In this document: piece after piece, positions 9,746 through 19,216 of the stretch | How the letters are laid out: the number at the start of each line of letters is the position of its first letter | How positions within the stretch are numbered: position 1 is the stretch's first letter | Program-made: the position numbers and the translations under genes | Assembly: GCA_040902445.1 (NCBI GenBank) | Contig: JBBDXJ010000288.1 | Coordinates: 13,053 to 77,052, forward strand | Direction: 5' to 3' | DNA length: 64,000 nucleotides | From: Chryseosolibacter sp040902445 | GTDB taxonomy: Bacteria > Bacteroidota > Bacteroidia > Cytophagales > Cyclobacteriaceae | Notes under the pieces: model-generated | The model's input: only the letters and a program-made list of their open reading frames with translations | Databases searched by the model: none | What the model was told of the DNA's origin: nothing

Positions 9746-10486
9746 ATGAGAAATGCGTTAATCCTGGCTTTTGTGCTTGCGGCTTCTATAGTGCAGGCGC
9801 AGAAAGCTTCTATTAAGAAAGTCGAACTCGCCGGCGAAAAGATCATTGTGCACTACGATCTCGAAGACAGCAATCCGGCAAACGAATATCAGATCAACCT
9901 TTATGCTTCGCAAAGCAATTTTGCCACAGCCCTCACGAAAGTGAAAGGAGATGTCGGCAATGAAATAAAAGCAGGCTCAAATAAAAAAATTGAGTGGAAC
10001 ATCCGGGAAGAGCTTGGTCCATTTAAAGGAAAGTTGTCTCTCGAAATAAGAGGAAGAATGTTTGTGCCGATAGCCAAGATCAACAGCATCTCTGAGGGCG
10101 ACAAATTCAAACGCGGCAAAAGCCACACACTTACCTGGAAGCCTGGGAACAGCAATCCTGTTACCATCGAGTTGTTGAAAGGTGATCAACCGATCAGCAC
10201 ACAAAATAATCAACCCAACAATGGATCGTATTCTTTCTTTATTCCTCCCCATACCGTGGTAGGAAAAGATTACTCCATACGCATTACCGATACCAAAGAC
10301 GGAGAGAACGCCACTAACTCGCAACCTTTCTCGGTGACAAGAAAAGTACCCTTGTTGCTAAAAGTGCTTCCCATCCTTGCTGTTGGGGGCGCGGTGGCGG
10401 TGCTGGCAGGTGGCGGTGGTGGCAGTGGCGACCCGGGAACAGGAGGTAACGGTAGTGCCGAAATCATTCTTCCTGATTTTCCCTGA
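9746..10486 (+). CDS. cassette protein A2: exported Kre9/KNH-like Ig-fold protein with C-terminal membrane helix
   Basis: A 246-residue paralogue of the protein at 1847-2569. The signal peptide ends near IVQAQ (residue 19), followed by the same opening domain KASIKKVELAGEKIIVHYDL and the same INSIS.GDKFKRGK module. A hydrophobic helix (about residues 200-222) is followed by a Gly-rich linker and a short acidic tail ending ILPDFP. The two A proteins are close through the N-terminal ~190 residues and differ most in the tail, which could be the part that contacts the divergent giant partner (inference). The gene starts a second operon copy, 47 bases before giant protein B2. Confidence 0.78.
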   Translation: MRNALILAFVLAASIVQAQKASIKKVELAGEKIIVHYDLEDSNPANEYQINLYASQSNFATALTKVKGDVGNEIKAGSNKKIEWNIREELGPFKGKLSLEIRGRMFVPIAKINSISEGDKFKRGKSHTLTWKPGNSNPVTIELLKGDQPISTQNNQPNNGSYSFFIPPHTVVGKDYSIRITDTKDGENATNSQPFSVTRKVPLLLKVLPILAVGGAVAVLAGGGGGSGDPGTGGNGSAEIILPDFP

Positions 10487-10533
10487 GAACTGATCGTTAG
10501 TAAGTATTTAAAACGTTTTTAAGCCCTGGAGAT

Positions 10534-13500
10534 ATGAGATTACGATTACTTTTTCTACCTGCTTTGTTTCTTGTTCTGAACCTGCAAGCTCAAACGCCCG
10601 TAATAAACTGGATTAAAAAAAATGGTCCGCTGGGAGGAGAAATAATGGATATAGAAGTGGATCCCTCCACCGGTAAGATCTTCCTCCTGGATGCTGACAA
10701 CAGACCTTTTGTTTCCCTGGACAGCGCTGAAACGTGGCAAAAACTTGTGGTATCAGCTGATAACAACTACTTCAATGATATTGAAATAACGAATAACGCC
10801 ATCTTCTTCGTCGGAGGTTATAACTTGTTGGCTTCCGTAGATGGTGGAGCAAGCTTTCAGGAAAGAATGACGCAGGTTAGTCCTTACTCGGATGCGCGTC
10901 GACTAAAGCGCATGCCCACCAGTGGGAACCTGGTCGTTCTTTCGTATGGATCGATCTACACTTCCAGCAACAATGGCGAAACATGGACGCTAAGGAACAG
11001 TACTGTGCCCAAAGCTGATCGCAGATATCTGGAAGTAAATGCAGTAGACCAGATATTTATTCTCAATCAAAACGCCTCATTTGAAACCCGGCCTTTCCGG
11101 TCTACCAATAGCGGTGTTAGTTTTTCTGAAGTATCGACAGGCATTCCTGCCGGTCACCAGGTGCTTGGTGTTTACGGCGAAAACAATGGAGCTAAAATTT
11201 ATTGTATCACCCCAACGAACGTTTTTTCCTCCACCAATGGGGCAAGTTGGGCTAGTGTGAAAACAGGCATCACGGATGCAACGATTAATGATTATGGTTC
11301 TTATAACAATGCCATTATCGAATTCTCCGCCGATGGCCTGGGAATGTTTTTCATTGACAACGTTAATAAAAAGCTGTATTCGAAAACGCTTGCGGCTGCT
11401 ACCTGGGAGGTTCAGGCTACAGATTTTCCATCGGTATCGCTCAGTGTATCATGTGCAAGCGCTAAAGATTATCCGGGAGCAATAACATCCACCGCTTTTT
11501 TTGGAACGCCATCCGGAGTTTTTAAAACCACTACAGGAGGCGCTTCCATAACGGAAAATAATATCGGCATTGCCAGTGTTCAAGCCGAACAAATCCTTGC
11601 AGACAATAATAACTACCTTTATATAAGGACCAACTCGCTCGGATTACTCAAATCACAGGACGGCGGAAATAACTGGGCAAACGTTCCGACGCTCTCTTCA
11701 GACATCCGATATTTTTTTGCGGATGACGATGGATACCCACTATACGCAGTTGTCGATTATAATATTCTAAAGAGATCCTATGATCAGGGCGCCTCCTGGA
11801 ATGAGATTTCTCCTTTGGGAGGCTTTATATGGGCAGCCTCTCCTGGCGATGGCCAGGTTTTTGGCCTGGCACACACGAGTTATCCGATCGGTCTTTATTA
11901 TTCGGCGGACAACGGCTCCACATGGACTGTCAGCCCTGTTGCTATCACGGGCCTGCCGGCGCAGTTCTCCCTTGACGAATCGAAAACAGCTTTTGCATCT
12001 TCTAACAGGATGATTGTAAACCTGTGGGACTATTCACTTTCTGCTTATGTGTATTACAAAATAGATTTCACATACAATGCCAGTAACGTAATCACGGCAG
12101 CAGCCGCAACGAAAATAACAACTATCCCAATTCTTTTCGATGATATTAACAAGGTCGCAGCAGCGAATGGCAAATTTTATCTTTTCGATAATTATTCGGC
12201 TTCCTCGGACAGGGTAGCTATTTCCTCCGATGGTGGAACTTCATGGGTAACCCGCACAGTTCCGGCAACCAGCGATTTCTTTAGGGCAAAAAACGGGTAT
12301 CTGTTTTTTGTTGACGGAGGTTCTAAAAAAGTTCATGTCTCACGGGATGACGCTGCAACATTCATTGAGACTACTTTACCAGCCACGCTGAATGTTTATA
12401 ATCTGAATGATATTACTATTGACAATAATGGTTATGCCTATCTGACTTTTTATGGCGATTATCTCTATCAAAGCGCAAACACCATCGTGCTGCCATCGCC
12501 GCTGACCGATCTGAAGGAGATAGGGAAGACAGCTACTGCAGTTGCCCTGGATTGGAAGGATCTCAACAGATACGACCGTGATATTGTCATTGAAAGGTCT
12601 GCGAACGGCATCGACTTTGTTATCGCTGGCCAGGCGAGCGGTTGGAACACCTGTTATGGCTCCGGAAACAGAGGATATTTTGTAGACCAGAACCTCCAGG
12701 CTGGCACCACCTATACCTATCGTGTCAAAGCAAAAAATGCTGCTGGAACATCCGCGCCGACATCCACGATTTCCGTCACAACTACTGCGGCATGCGCCCA
12801 GACCATTCCTGAGAACCGGAGCTGGAGTGCCCTTAATGTCGGAGGTGGCGGATATTCCGTTCTCGGTGCCCCGGTAACAGTGGGCATTAAACATCTTGGT
12901 GGCGGGAAATATCAGATCAGCAACCTGTCGTTAAGCCTGACTGGTTCTGCGGAGATATCAACATTTTTTGAAAGTTGTGGGCAGACTGTGGTAGGCGAAC
13001 CTGGCAATGTCAATCCGAATGGAAACGGCACGTGGAACGGAACAACGCTCACATTAAAATGGCGGTCCTGTAATGACAACAAAACTGAAACCATTTCCCT
13101 CTCGGTGAATCCGACAGATCCCATTCCTGCAAAACCCGCATCGCTTCTGGCGTATGTGGTTTCCAACACCTCAATAGAAGTAACGTGGACATCCGCCTAT
13201 TACGAAAAGAGATATTTTCTTGAGCGGTCGTTGAGTGCGGCTTCAGGCTTTACTCAAATCGCCACCATAGACTATCCCGGAACAACTTATACGGACAGCG
13301 ATCCCACCCTGAGCCAGGGAACTACTTATTATTACCGCATCAAGGCGCTGAATGCAAACAGTACCCCGGATCCATCGCCCTATTCTGATGTTGTGTCCAT
13401 TCCGTTTAACAAGCCAAATTTTGTAGTCGCCGATAATGCCATCACGAATTTCAGCGGTTCGGCAACGTTGGGCTCTATCTGGGCCGATTTTAACAACGAC

Positions 13501-16500
13501 GGTCTGGAAGACTATCTGACCATGCAATACGATGCGGCAAACGAGCTGACAAAACCAATGATCTTTAAAAATCTGGGAACCGGAGATTTTGAGCAGATCC
13601 TGCCAGATATCGGTGATGTGCCATACTTCCTCCCCTCCGTCACAGATTACGATAATGATGGCTATCCAGATCTTGCACTCAGCGGCGATGAAGTCCGCGT
13701 GCTGGATATTTTCAAGGGTAATGGCGATTTTACTTTTTCAAAGATTCCTTCAGGCCAGCTTGGAGACCTTGCGATCATTGAAAAGGAAGTTGCAGCGTCC
13801 TCCTGGGCAGACATTAATAATGATGGTTTACCGGACCTCCTCCTTCTCAACGGGGAAGATGGAAGTTATACCCTGTACAGGCAAAATGTCAACAACTCCT
13901 TCACGAAAATCTTACAGGGCCCACCATCCCAGGACGAACCCCTTCTTGCCGTATGGGCGGATTATGACAATGACGGATACCAGGACGTGCTGATTGGCAA
14001 CCTCGATGGCGCCGGAGGTTTATACCATAATAATGGTAACGAAAAATTTACCAAGATCACAGGAAATGGTTTTGATGGGGCCAATTATTTTTCCGCTGCG
14101 TGGGGCGATTATAACAATGATGGGAACATCGATCTTTTTTGTGGCTCGGTTGCATCCAACGCTCTCTATAAAAACAATGGAGATGGCACCTTTACAAAAG
14201 ATGTGAGCACCCTGATTTCAGAGGCAAATTTTGCCACCAGCGCGGCATGGGGCGACTACAATAATGATGGTTTCCTCGACCTGATGACCGTCAGTCTTCC
14301 CTTTAACGCATCCCAGTCACGCCTTTTCCTCAGGGACCCTTCGGTAACGAGCAGTGTCGTATTTAAAAAGATAATCACGGAAAAGATCAATGACCTTTCG
14401 GTAGCCCACTATAGTGTTGCTACTGCCGACCCTGACCAGAACGGCCAGCTTGATCTTGCCATGTCTGCGTTCGTCTTTGATGATTCCAACGATGGAATTC
14501 TTCCTACTGAAAATGCCTTTTTTCGGAACAATAATACGCTCGCGAACTGGAGTGAAGTGAAACTTAATCCCACGACCGGAAGCACCGAGGGCCTGGGGGC
14601 CAGAATTACACTTACGACAGGTGGAACAACGCAGACGCGTGAAATCGCTTCTGCATCCTCTCTTGTTTCGAGAAGCAGTACGACAGCCCACTTCGGCCTG
14701 GGATCGGCCAGCAGCATCACAAACATCCAGGTGCGGTGGCCGAACGGCGGTGTTCAAAACTATCCGCTTCCCCCGATCAATCAGGTCCTCGTGATCAATC
14801 AGGATGTTACCGGCCCTGTCATCTCAACAAAAACGCCGGATCACAATGCTACCGCGGTGGCAACCACGACAACGCTCACCATGGTGTTTGATGAAGAACC
14901 CTTTCCTATCGGCGGCAAAATAATCGAAATAACAAAAGTAGGAGAATCATCGCCCTTTACCTCCGTGGATGCGAACAGCGGAACAAAAACGAGTAGTCAA
15001 ATAGCGTATACGCTCCCTGTTGAACTCCAAGGTGAAACCCAGTACCGGGTTACAATAGAAGCCGGCGCTTTCAGAGACCGATGGTTAAATCCTTCAGTGG
15101 CGGTTGGACCTCTTGAATGGAGATTCACCACGGCAGCGGCAATCGATGTTACAGCGCCATCAATTACCTTTACACCACCAGCTTCGCAAGCAAAAGGTTT
15201 TGGTACCGTGAGCCCAACCATAACAGTAACGGATAATATCGGTGTAAATACTGTTGTCCTGTCAATCAGAAAAATCTCTGGCTCATCCTATACAGAGGTG
15301 GCAGCCACACCAGTCGCCGCCAACAGTTATTCCGTCACGCTTTCTGAAGGAACTCACTTCGATGCAATCGGAGCAGAATTTTTTATTACAGCTACAGATC
15401 TTGCTGGCAATAGCAAACGAGACCCTGCTGACCCGAATGCCACGCATAAAGTTTACATAAGTTATTCCGCTGCCCAGGCCGCAATACCCACCTCCAGTTT
15501 AGGACTGGGAGGAACAAAGGCTGGTTGGAAGGTCTTTGCCATTCCATTTGAAATTTCTTCACCCAATAATGGATTCACTGCGATCTTCAACGAACTTTCT
15601 TCAAAGACGAATAAAACTGATTACCGCTTAATAACTTATGGCACTCTAACAAAATGGTCCGAATACCCGGAAGCATTTTCTACCCTCAGCAGAGGCGTTG
15701 GGTATTTTATTAACATCAAAACTGACCCGGGGGCAATAGGTTTATTCGACCTTACCGCTCCGTCAAACCACAGGTCAAATTTATATCAGATGAATCTGAA
15801 GGTTGGCTGGAACATGGTTGGCAACCCATACCTGACACCAATCTCCTGGGATGATGTAAGCGCATTAAACGGACTTTCCGCAGCGGAGGCACAACTCAAA
15901 ACATATTCCTCAACAGGATACTCCAATGATCAGACGCTTGGTCCTTATGAAGGCGGCTTCGTCAATATTACCACCGCGAAAACGATTCTTATCCCTTTCC
16001 AGGGCCAGACATCGTCCGGTGGCAGAAGGGGGGTGCCTTCTCTGGGTGATGATATCAGCGCTGAATCGTGGGCGCTTCCCATGACCATCCGCCAGGAAGG
16101 ATTGATCTATAATCTTGGTGGCATCGGCATGGCACCTGAAGCAAATCATGGAATCGATAACTTTGACGACCTGACACCTCCGCGTTTCTTCGACTACCTC
16201 GAGATGAACTTCGACCATCCCGAGCACGTCGCAAAACGTTTCACCCGTGAGATAGTTCCAACCCAGCAAAACTATACATGGGAATTTACTGTAAATTCGA
16301 ACCTCGAAGGAATGGCTGAACTTACCTGGAACAATGCTCCGCTAATGAGCTCGGGTAAAGACCTCTTCCTCCTTGACGTCTCTTCGCAGCAACTCGTAGA
16401 CATGAAAATAAAAGGCTCCTACCGTTTCGATCCCAAGGAAGCCTCAAAGTTCAGGATCTTTTATGGAGAAAATCTCAACATCGCTCCCGAACGCGTGCAA

Positions 16501-16773
16501 CTGGGCAAAGCCTTCCCTAACCCGACAAATGGAGTTACAACCATTGGCTTCTCCCTGCCGGAAACAGGAGGAATTGATCAGTGGGTTACAATTGACCTCA
16601 TTGATGCGCTGGGCCGTACCGTTGGAACGATCAAACAAGGCCAATTCGTCCCGGGCTATCATGAGGCGGCCTTCGATGCAAAAGAAATGGTGAATGGCTT
16701 CTATACCTACAGGTTAATTGTGAAAAATCGCGGTGGCCAGACCACTGAAGTAAATAAACTTATTATCAAATAA
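10534..16773 (+). CDS. cassette protein B2: giant multidomain T9SS-exported surface protein (BNR, FN3, VCBS/ASPIC, Ig)
   Basis: A 2079-residue secreted protein with a signal peptide (1-20). Asp-box propeller repeats cover about 20-650. Then come an FN3-like domain (~652-750), a Gly-rich insert with four cysteines (~752-865), a second FN3 (~866-960), and six FG-GAP/VCBS-type repeats with the calcium-loop pattern D.NNDG..D (~975-1280: FNNDGLED, YDNDGYPD, INNDGLPD, YDNDGYQD, YNNDGNID, YNNDGFLD). An ASPIC/UnbV-like segment (~1360-1420) contains HFGLG and VRWPNGG. A Big_5 Ig domain (~1428-1535), further Ig-like modules and a T9SS type A sorting domain (~1990-2079, starting GKAFPNPT) follow. The last ~600 residues align with B1; the FN3-VCBS-ASPIC block is absent from B1. 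The caspase gene follows after 7 bases. Confidence 0.85.
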   Translation: MRLRLLFLPALFLVLNLQAQTPVINWIKKNGPLGGEIMDIEVDPSTGKIFLLDADNRPFVSLDSAETWQKLVVSADNNYFNDIEITNNAIFFVGGYNLLASVDGGASFQERMTQVSPYSDARRLKRMPTSGNLVVLSYGSIYTSSNNGETWTLRNSTVPKADRRYLEVNAVDQIFILNQNASFETRPFRSTNSGVSFSEVSTGIPAGHQVLGVYGENNGAKIYCITPTNVFSSTNGASWASVKTGITDATINDYGSYNNAIIEFSADGLGMFFIDNVNKKLYSKTLAAATWEVQATDFPSVSLSVSCASAKDYPGAITSTAFFGTPSGVFKTTTGGASITENNIGIASVQAEQILADNNNYLYIRTNSLGLLKSQDGGNNWANVPTLSSDIRYFFADDDGYPLYAVVDYNILKRSYDQGASWNEISPLGGFIWAASPGDGQVFGLAHTSYPIGLYYSADNGSTWTVSPVAITGLPAQFSLDESKTAFASSNRMIVNLWDYSLSAYVYYKIDFTYNASNVITAAAATKITTIPILFDDINKVAAANGKFYLFDNYSASSDRVAISSDGGTSWVTRTVPATSDFFRAKNGYLFFVDGGSKKVHVSRDDAATFIETTLPATLNVYNLNDITIDNNGYAYLTFYGDYLYQSANTIVLPSPLTDLKEIGKTATAVALDWKDLNRYDRDIVIERSANGIDFVIAGQASGWNTCYGSGNRGYFVDQNLQAGTTYTYRVKAKNAAGTSAPTSTISVTTTAACAQTIPENRSWSALNVGGGGYSVLGAPVTVGIKHLGGGKYQISNLSLSLTGSAEISTFFESCGQTVVGEPGNVNPNGNGTWNGTTLTLKWRSCNDNKTETISLSVNPTDPIPAKPASLLAYVVSNTSIEVTWTSAYYEKRYFLERSLSAASGFTQIATIDYPGTTYTDSDPTLSQGTTYYYRIKALNANSTPDPSPYSDVVSIPFNKPNFVVADNAITNFSGSATLGSIWADFNNDGLEDYLTMQYDAANELTKPMIFKNLGTGDFEQILPDIGDVPYFLPSVTDYDNDGYPDLALSGDEVRVLDIFKGNGDFTFSKIPSGQLGDLAIIEKEVAASSWADINNDGLPDLLLLNGEDGSYTLYRQNVNNSFTKILQGPPSQDEPLLAVWADYDNDGYQDVLIGNLDGAGGLYHNNGNEKFTKITGNGFDGANYFSAAWGDYNNDGNIDLFCGSVASNALYKNNGDGTFTKDVSTLISEANFATSAAWGDYNNDGFLDLMTVSLPFNASQSRLFLRDPSVTSSVVFKKIITEKINDLSVAHYSVATADPDQNGQLDLAMSAFVFDDSNDGILPTENAFFRNNNTLANWSEVKLNPTTGSTEGLGARITLTTGGTTQTREIASASSLVSRSSTTAHFGLGSASSITNIQVRWPNGGVQNYPLPPINQVLVINQDVTGPVISTKTPDHNATAVATTTTLTMVFDEEPFPIGGKIIEITKVGESSPFTSVDANSGTKTSSQIAYTLPVELQGETQYRVTIEAGAFRDRWLNPSVAVGPLEWRFTTAAAIDVTAPSITFTPPASQAKGFGTVSPTITVTDNIGVNTVVLSIRKISGSSYTEVAATPVAANSYSVTLSEGTHFDAIGAEFFITATDLAGNSKRDPADPNATHKVYISYSAAQAAIPTSSLGLGGTKAGWKVFAIPFEISSPNNGFTAIFNELSSKTNKTDYRLITYGTLTKWSEYPEAFSTLSRGVGYFINIKTDPGAIGLFDLTAPSNHRSNLYQMNLKVGWNMVGNPYLTPISWDDVSALNGLSAAEAQLKTYSSTGYSNDQTLGPYEGGFVNITTAKTILIPFQGQTSSGGRRGVPSLGDDISAESWALPMTIRQEGLIYNLGGIGMAPEANHGIDNFDDLTPPRFFDYLEMNFDHPEHVAKRFTREIVPTQQNYTWEFTVNSNLEGMAELTWNNAPLMSSGKDLFLLDVSSQQLVDMKIKGSYRFDPKEASKFRIFYGENLNIAPERVQLGKAFPNPTNGVTTIGFSLPETGGIDQWVTIDLIDALGRTVGTIKQGQFVPGYHEAAFDAKEMVNGFYTYRLIVKNRGGQTTEVNKLIIK

Positions 16774-16780
16774 AACATTT

Positions 16781-17977
16781 ATGAAGGGCAAATTATTCTT
16801 CTCTTTCGTGTTGACTTTCGTGAGCATGGCCACGCTATTGGCTCAGAACATCAGCACGCGCACGAATGAGTTCGAGGTGGACTTCAGCGATCCGAAGAAG
16901 CTGGTGTATACTACCATTCCGGTGATCAACTGGATTAGCCCTGTGCCTGAAACCAATTATGCACAGGAAATGAAATTCAAGATCGAGATTCAGATCGAAT
17001 CCGATAAGCCGCTGAAGAACATCACTATCTACATCAAAGAAAATGAACTCACTGCCAGCAGGGGAATGACCACCGTTAAACCAGAACCCGGACAGGAACT
17101 AAAAATGGTGGTTGAAAAAACCTTAACGCTGATGGAAGGTGAAAATCTCCTGGAGGTAGTGGCTGAAAATCTGGACGGCCAAAAAACTATCAGCCAGCGC
17201 AAAGTGCATATCGGCAGCACCGGGCTTGCAGATGCCGTTAAACTCGACCGCACAGATTATGCGCTGATCTTTGCCACAGATCAATACGACCACTGGGGAG
17301 ATCTTGTAAACCCGATCTTCGACTCAAAGACCATCGCCAATGAGTTAAAAACAACTTACGGCTACAAGGTAGAAATGGTTGAAAATGCCACGCAGGACCT
17401 GGTATTGAAAAAATTGAGGGAATACGCGGAGAAAAAATACAAACCTCTTGATCAGGTTTTCATTTTCTTTGCAGGACATGGAACGTATGACCAGACTTTC
17501 GGTGAAGGTTTTGTTGTAACGCGCGAATCACAGGTCAACGACCTCGGAAAGACCACTTACCTTTCTCATAACCGCCTGCGTTCTATCGTAAACAACATCC
17601 AGTGTGAGCACATCTTTTTAGCCATGGACGTGTGCTTCGGCGGAACATTTGATGCCGCACTCGCCTCCTCCCGCGGAGGTGAAGAAGAAGTATACCGTGA
17701 ACAGAACAAAGCTGAATTCATCACGCGCAAGCTAACGTATAAAACACGCCGGTATCTCACATCAGGAGGAAAAACCTATGTGTCGGATGGCATACCTGGT
17801 AAACACTCACCCTTTGCAAAAAACTTTATTGAAGCACTGCGTTCGCGCGGAGGCAGGGATGGGATCATAACGCTTCCCGAACTCTTTACTTTCGTGGAAA
17901 GATTGAAAATCCAGCCGCGCTTTGGCGAGTTTGGTGACAATGCCCCGGGAAGTGATTTTATTTTTATCGTGAAATAA
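16781..17977 (+). CDS. cassette protein C2: exported caspase-like (C14) protease
   Basis: A 398-residue paralogue of the protein at 8236-9432 with the same catalytic His233 (FFAGHGTYD) and Cys285 (AMDVCFGGTF). By eye the mature proteins differ at roughly 37 of ~376 positions, and the catalytic domains at only about a dozen, while the signal peptides are quite different. The N-terminal Ig-like domain (~45-146) is retained. The gene follows B2 by 7 bases and is followed by a strong terminator, so it is the last gene of the second operon copy. Substrate unknown; processing of the neighbouring giant surface proteins, or of a competitor's or host's proteins, are both possible. Confidence 0.88.
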   Translation: MKGKLFFSFVLTFVSMATLLAQNISTRTNEFEVDFSDPKKLVYTTIPVINWISPVPETNYAQEMKFKIEIQIESDKPLKNITIYIKENELTASRGMTTVKPEPGQELKMVVEKTLTLMEGENLLEVVAENLDGQKTISQRKVHIGSTGLADAVKLDRTDYALIFATDQYDHWGDLVNPIFDSKTIANELKTTYGYKVEMVENATQDLVLKKLREYAEKKYKPLDQVFIFFAGHGTYDQTFGEGFVVTRESQVNDLGKTTYLSHNRLRSIVNNIQCEHIFLAMDVCFGGTFDAALASSRGGEEEVYREQNKAEFITRKLTYKTRRYLTSGGKTYVSDGIPGKHSPFAKNFIEALRSRGGRDGIITLPELFTFVERLKIQPRFGEFGDNAPGSDFIFIVK

Positions 17978-17993
17978 AAAGCCAGACAAATCC

Positions 17994-18024
17994 AAAAAAG
18001 GTGAGCCACGCTCACCTTTTTTTA
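17994..18024 (+). terminator. intrinsic terminator of second cassette
   Basis: A perfect 7-bp stem (GGTGAGC / GCTCACC) with a three-base loop is flanked by an A run and a T run, extending the stem further. It lies 16 bases after the caspase stop codon. Confidence 0.85.
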
Positions 18025-18132
18025 TTTGTAAGAGATCGATAATGTGATTGGGCATCATTGTTGAATTGTCAACTATTTTTTGGAATATAAAATACAAACG
18101 TCCATCTTTTCGTTCAAACTAAAATTCTTAAG

Positions 18133-19113
18133 GTGAGGCTACCGATAATGCTCCTTTTCATATCATTTTGGGCACAATCTCAGATTCCCGTAGGTGAGCA
18201 GGAGTTGATATCCAGGCTTAAGGCCGGTTCAACCCTGCCCCCAAAACTCCTCAACACCCGCTCGGTTGTTTTTTATCCCTATACAATGGCCGCCAAAGAA
18301 CTGGATCAAATTCAGAACTTCTTTCAACGCACAGGTATCGAAGCGGTTATCTACCTGGAGACCGATTTTCTCGCAACCGGGCGCGATGGTTCCGTAGCCC
18401 TCGCAGAGTATCTCAATGCGCGCGAAATAGCCCATATAATCATTGTACACAAGCAAGACGGCTACGGTATGTACGCCGCGGAATACAATAAGATGGCCAC
18501 TCTTTTCGAACCTGATCAACTCGCCTGGTATAAAAAAGAAAAAAACCTGGATGTTCTTTTACAGGGTCTTCTGCGAACCGCAAACAGCACGCTGAAAAAA
18601 GAGAACATGCTCATTAACGAGTACCCGGAACTGGCAATGCCTTTAAATCTCTTCAGGGGCAGACGGTCTGAATTTTTTGCCATTGACCTCAAAGTGGACC
18701 CGCTGGCTATGCCGAAGTTTGGCGATGAGACGATGGATCGGGAGCTGGAGGAAATCATGAAATCGTATCCCTACAAATACAAGCTGACAGAACCAGGTCT
18801 TTCAGAAACTCAAATCCGGCAGGACGGCTCTTACTACGTGTTGCGATTTGTTTATGCGCGCGATAAGGCTGCTCATAGCTTGTTGGGCTATGAAGCTGCG
18901 AAAGCCCAAAGCGCTATCGTGTCAGTAACATATCCGGGAGATAAGCCTCAATTGAAAAATATTCCGGCCAATACCATGGTTTACAAATTCTATTTCAATC
19001 ACATCGATTCAGGCAATGTTTTTCTCGGCACCAAGTGGGACGCAGATCTGACATGGCAACAGGCGCTTATCAATCAGATCAAATCTTTTAAAGCTGAATT
19101 GAAAATCAATTAG
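18133..19113 (+). CDS. exported protein of unknown function
   Basis: A protein of 326 residues if started at the GTG at 18133, or 321 from the ATG at 18148. Both leave a short signal peptide ending near WAQSQ. I recognise no family. The middle part reads as a mixed alpha/beta fold (VVFYPYTM, EAVIYLETDF, IAHIIIVHKQDG), and the C-terminal half is likely beta-rich. There are no cysteines in the mature part, no membrane helix and no T9SS sorting domain, so a soluble periplasmic location is the simplest view. It is separated from the second cassette by a terminator and from the next gene by 103 bases. Confidence 0.65.
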   Translation: MRLPIMLLFISFWAQSQIPVGEQELISRLKAGSTLPPKLLNTRSVVFYPYTMAAKELDQIQNFFQRTGIEAVIYLETDFLATGRDGSVALAEYLNAREIAHIIIVHKQDGYGMYAAEYNKMATLFEPDQLAWYKKEKNLDVLLQGLLRTANSTLKKENMLINEYPELAMPLNLFRGRRSEFFAIDLKVDPLAMPKFGDETMDRELEEIMKSYPYKYKLTEPGLSETQIRQDGSYYVLRFVYARDKAAHSLLGYEAAKAQSAIVSVTYPGDKPQLKNIPANTMVYKFYFNHIDSGNVFLGTKWDADLTWQQALINQIKSFKAELKIN

Positions 19114-19216
19114 TTCTCCACCTGAAATAAAAATCTCTGATGTAAGAACACGGCGGAATTCAAATAAAATGTAAAAGCAATTATGCTTTATTTTAATATC
19201 CCTAAACCGTTACCTT

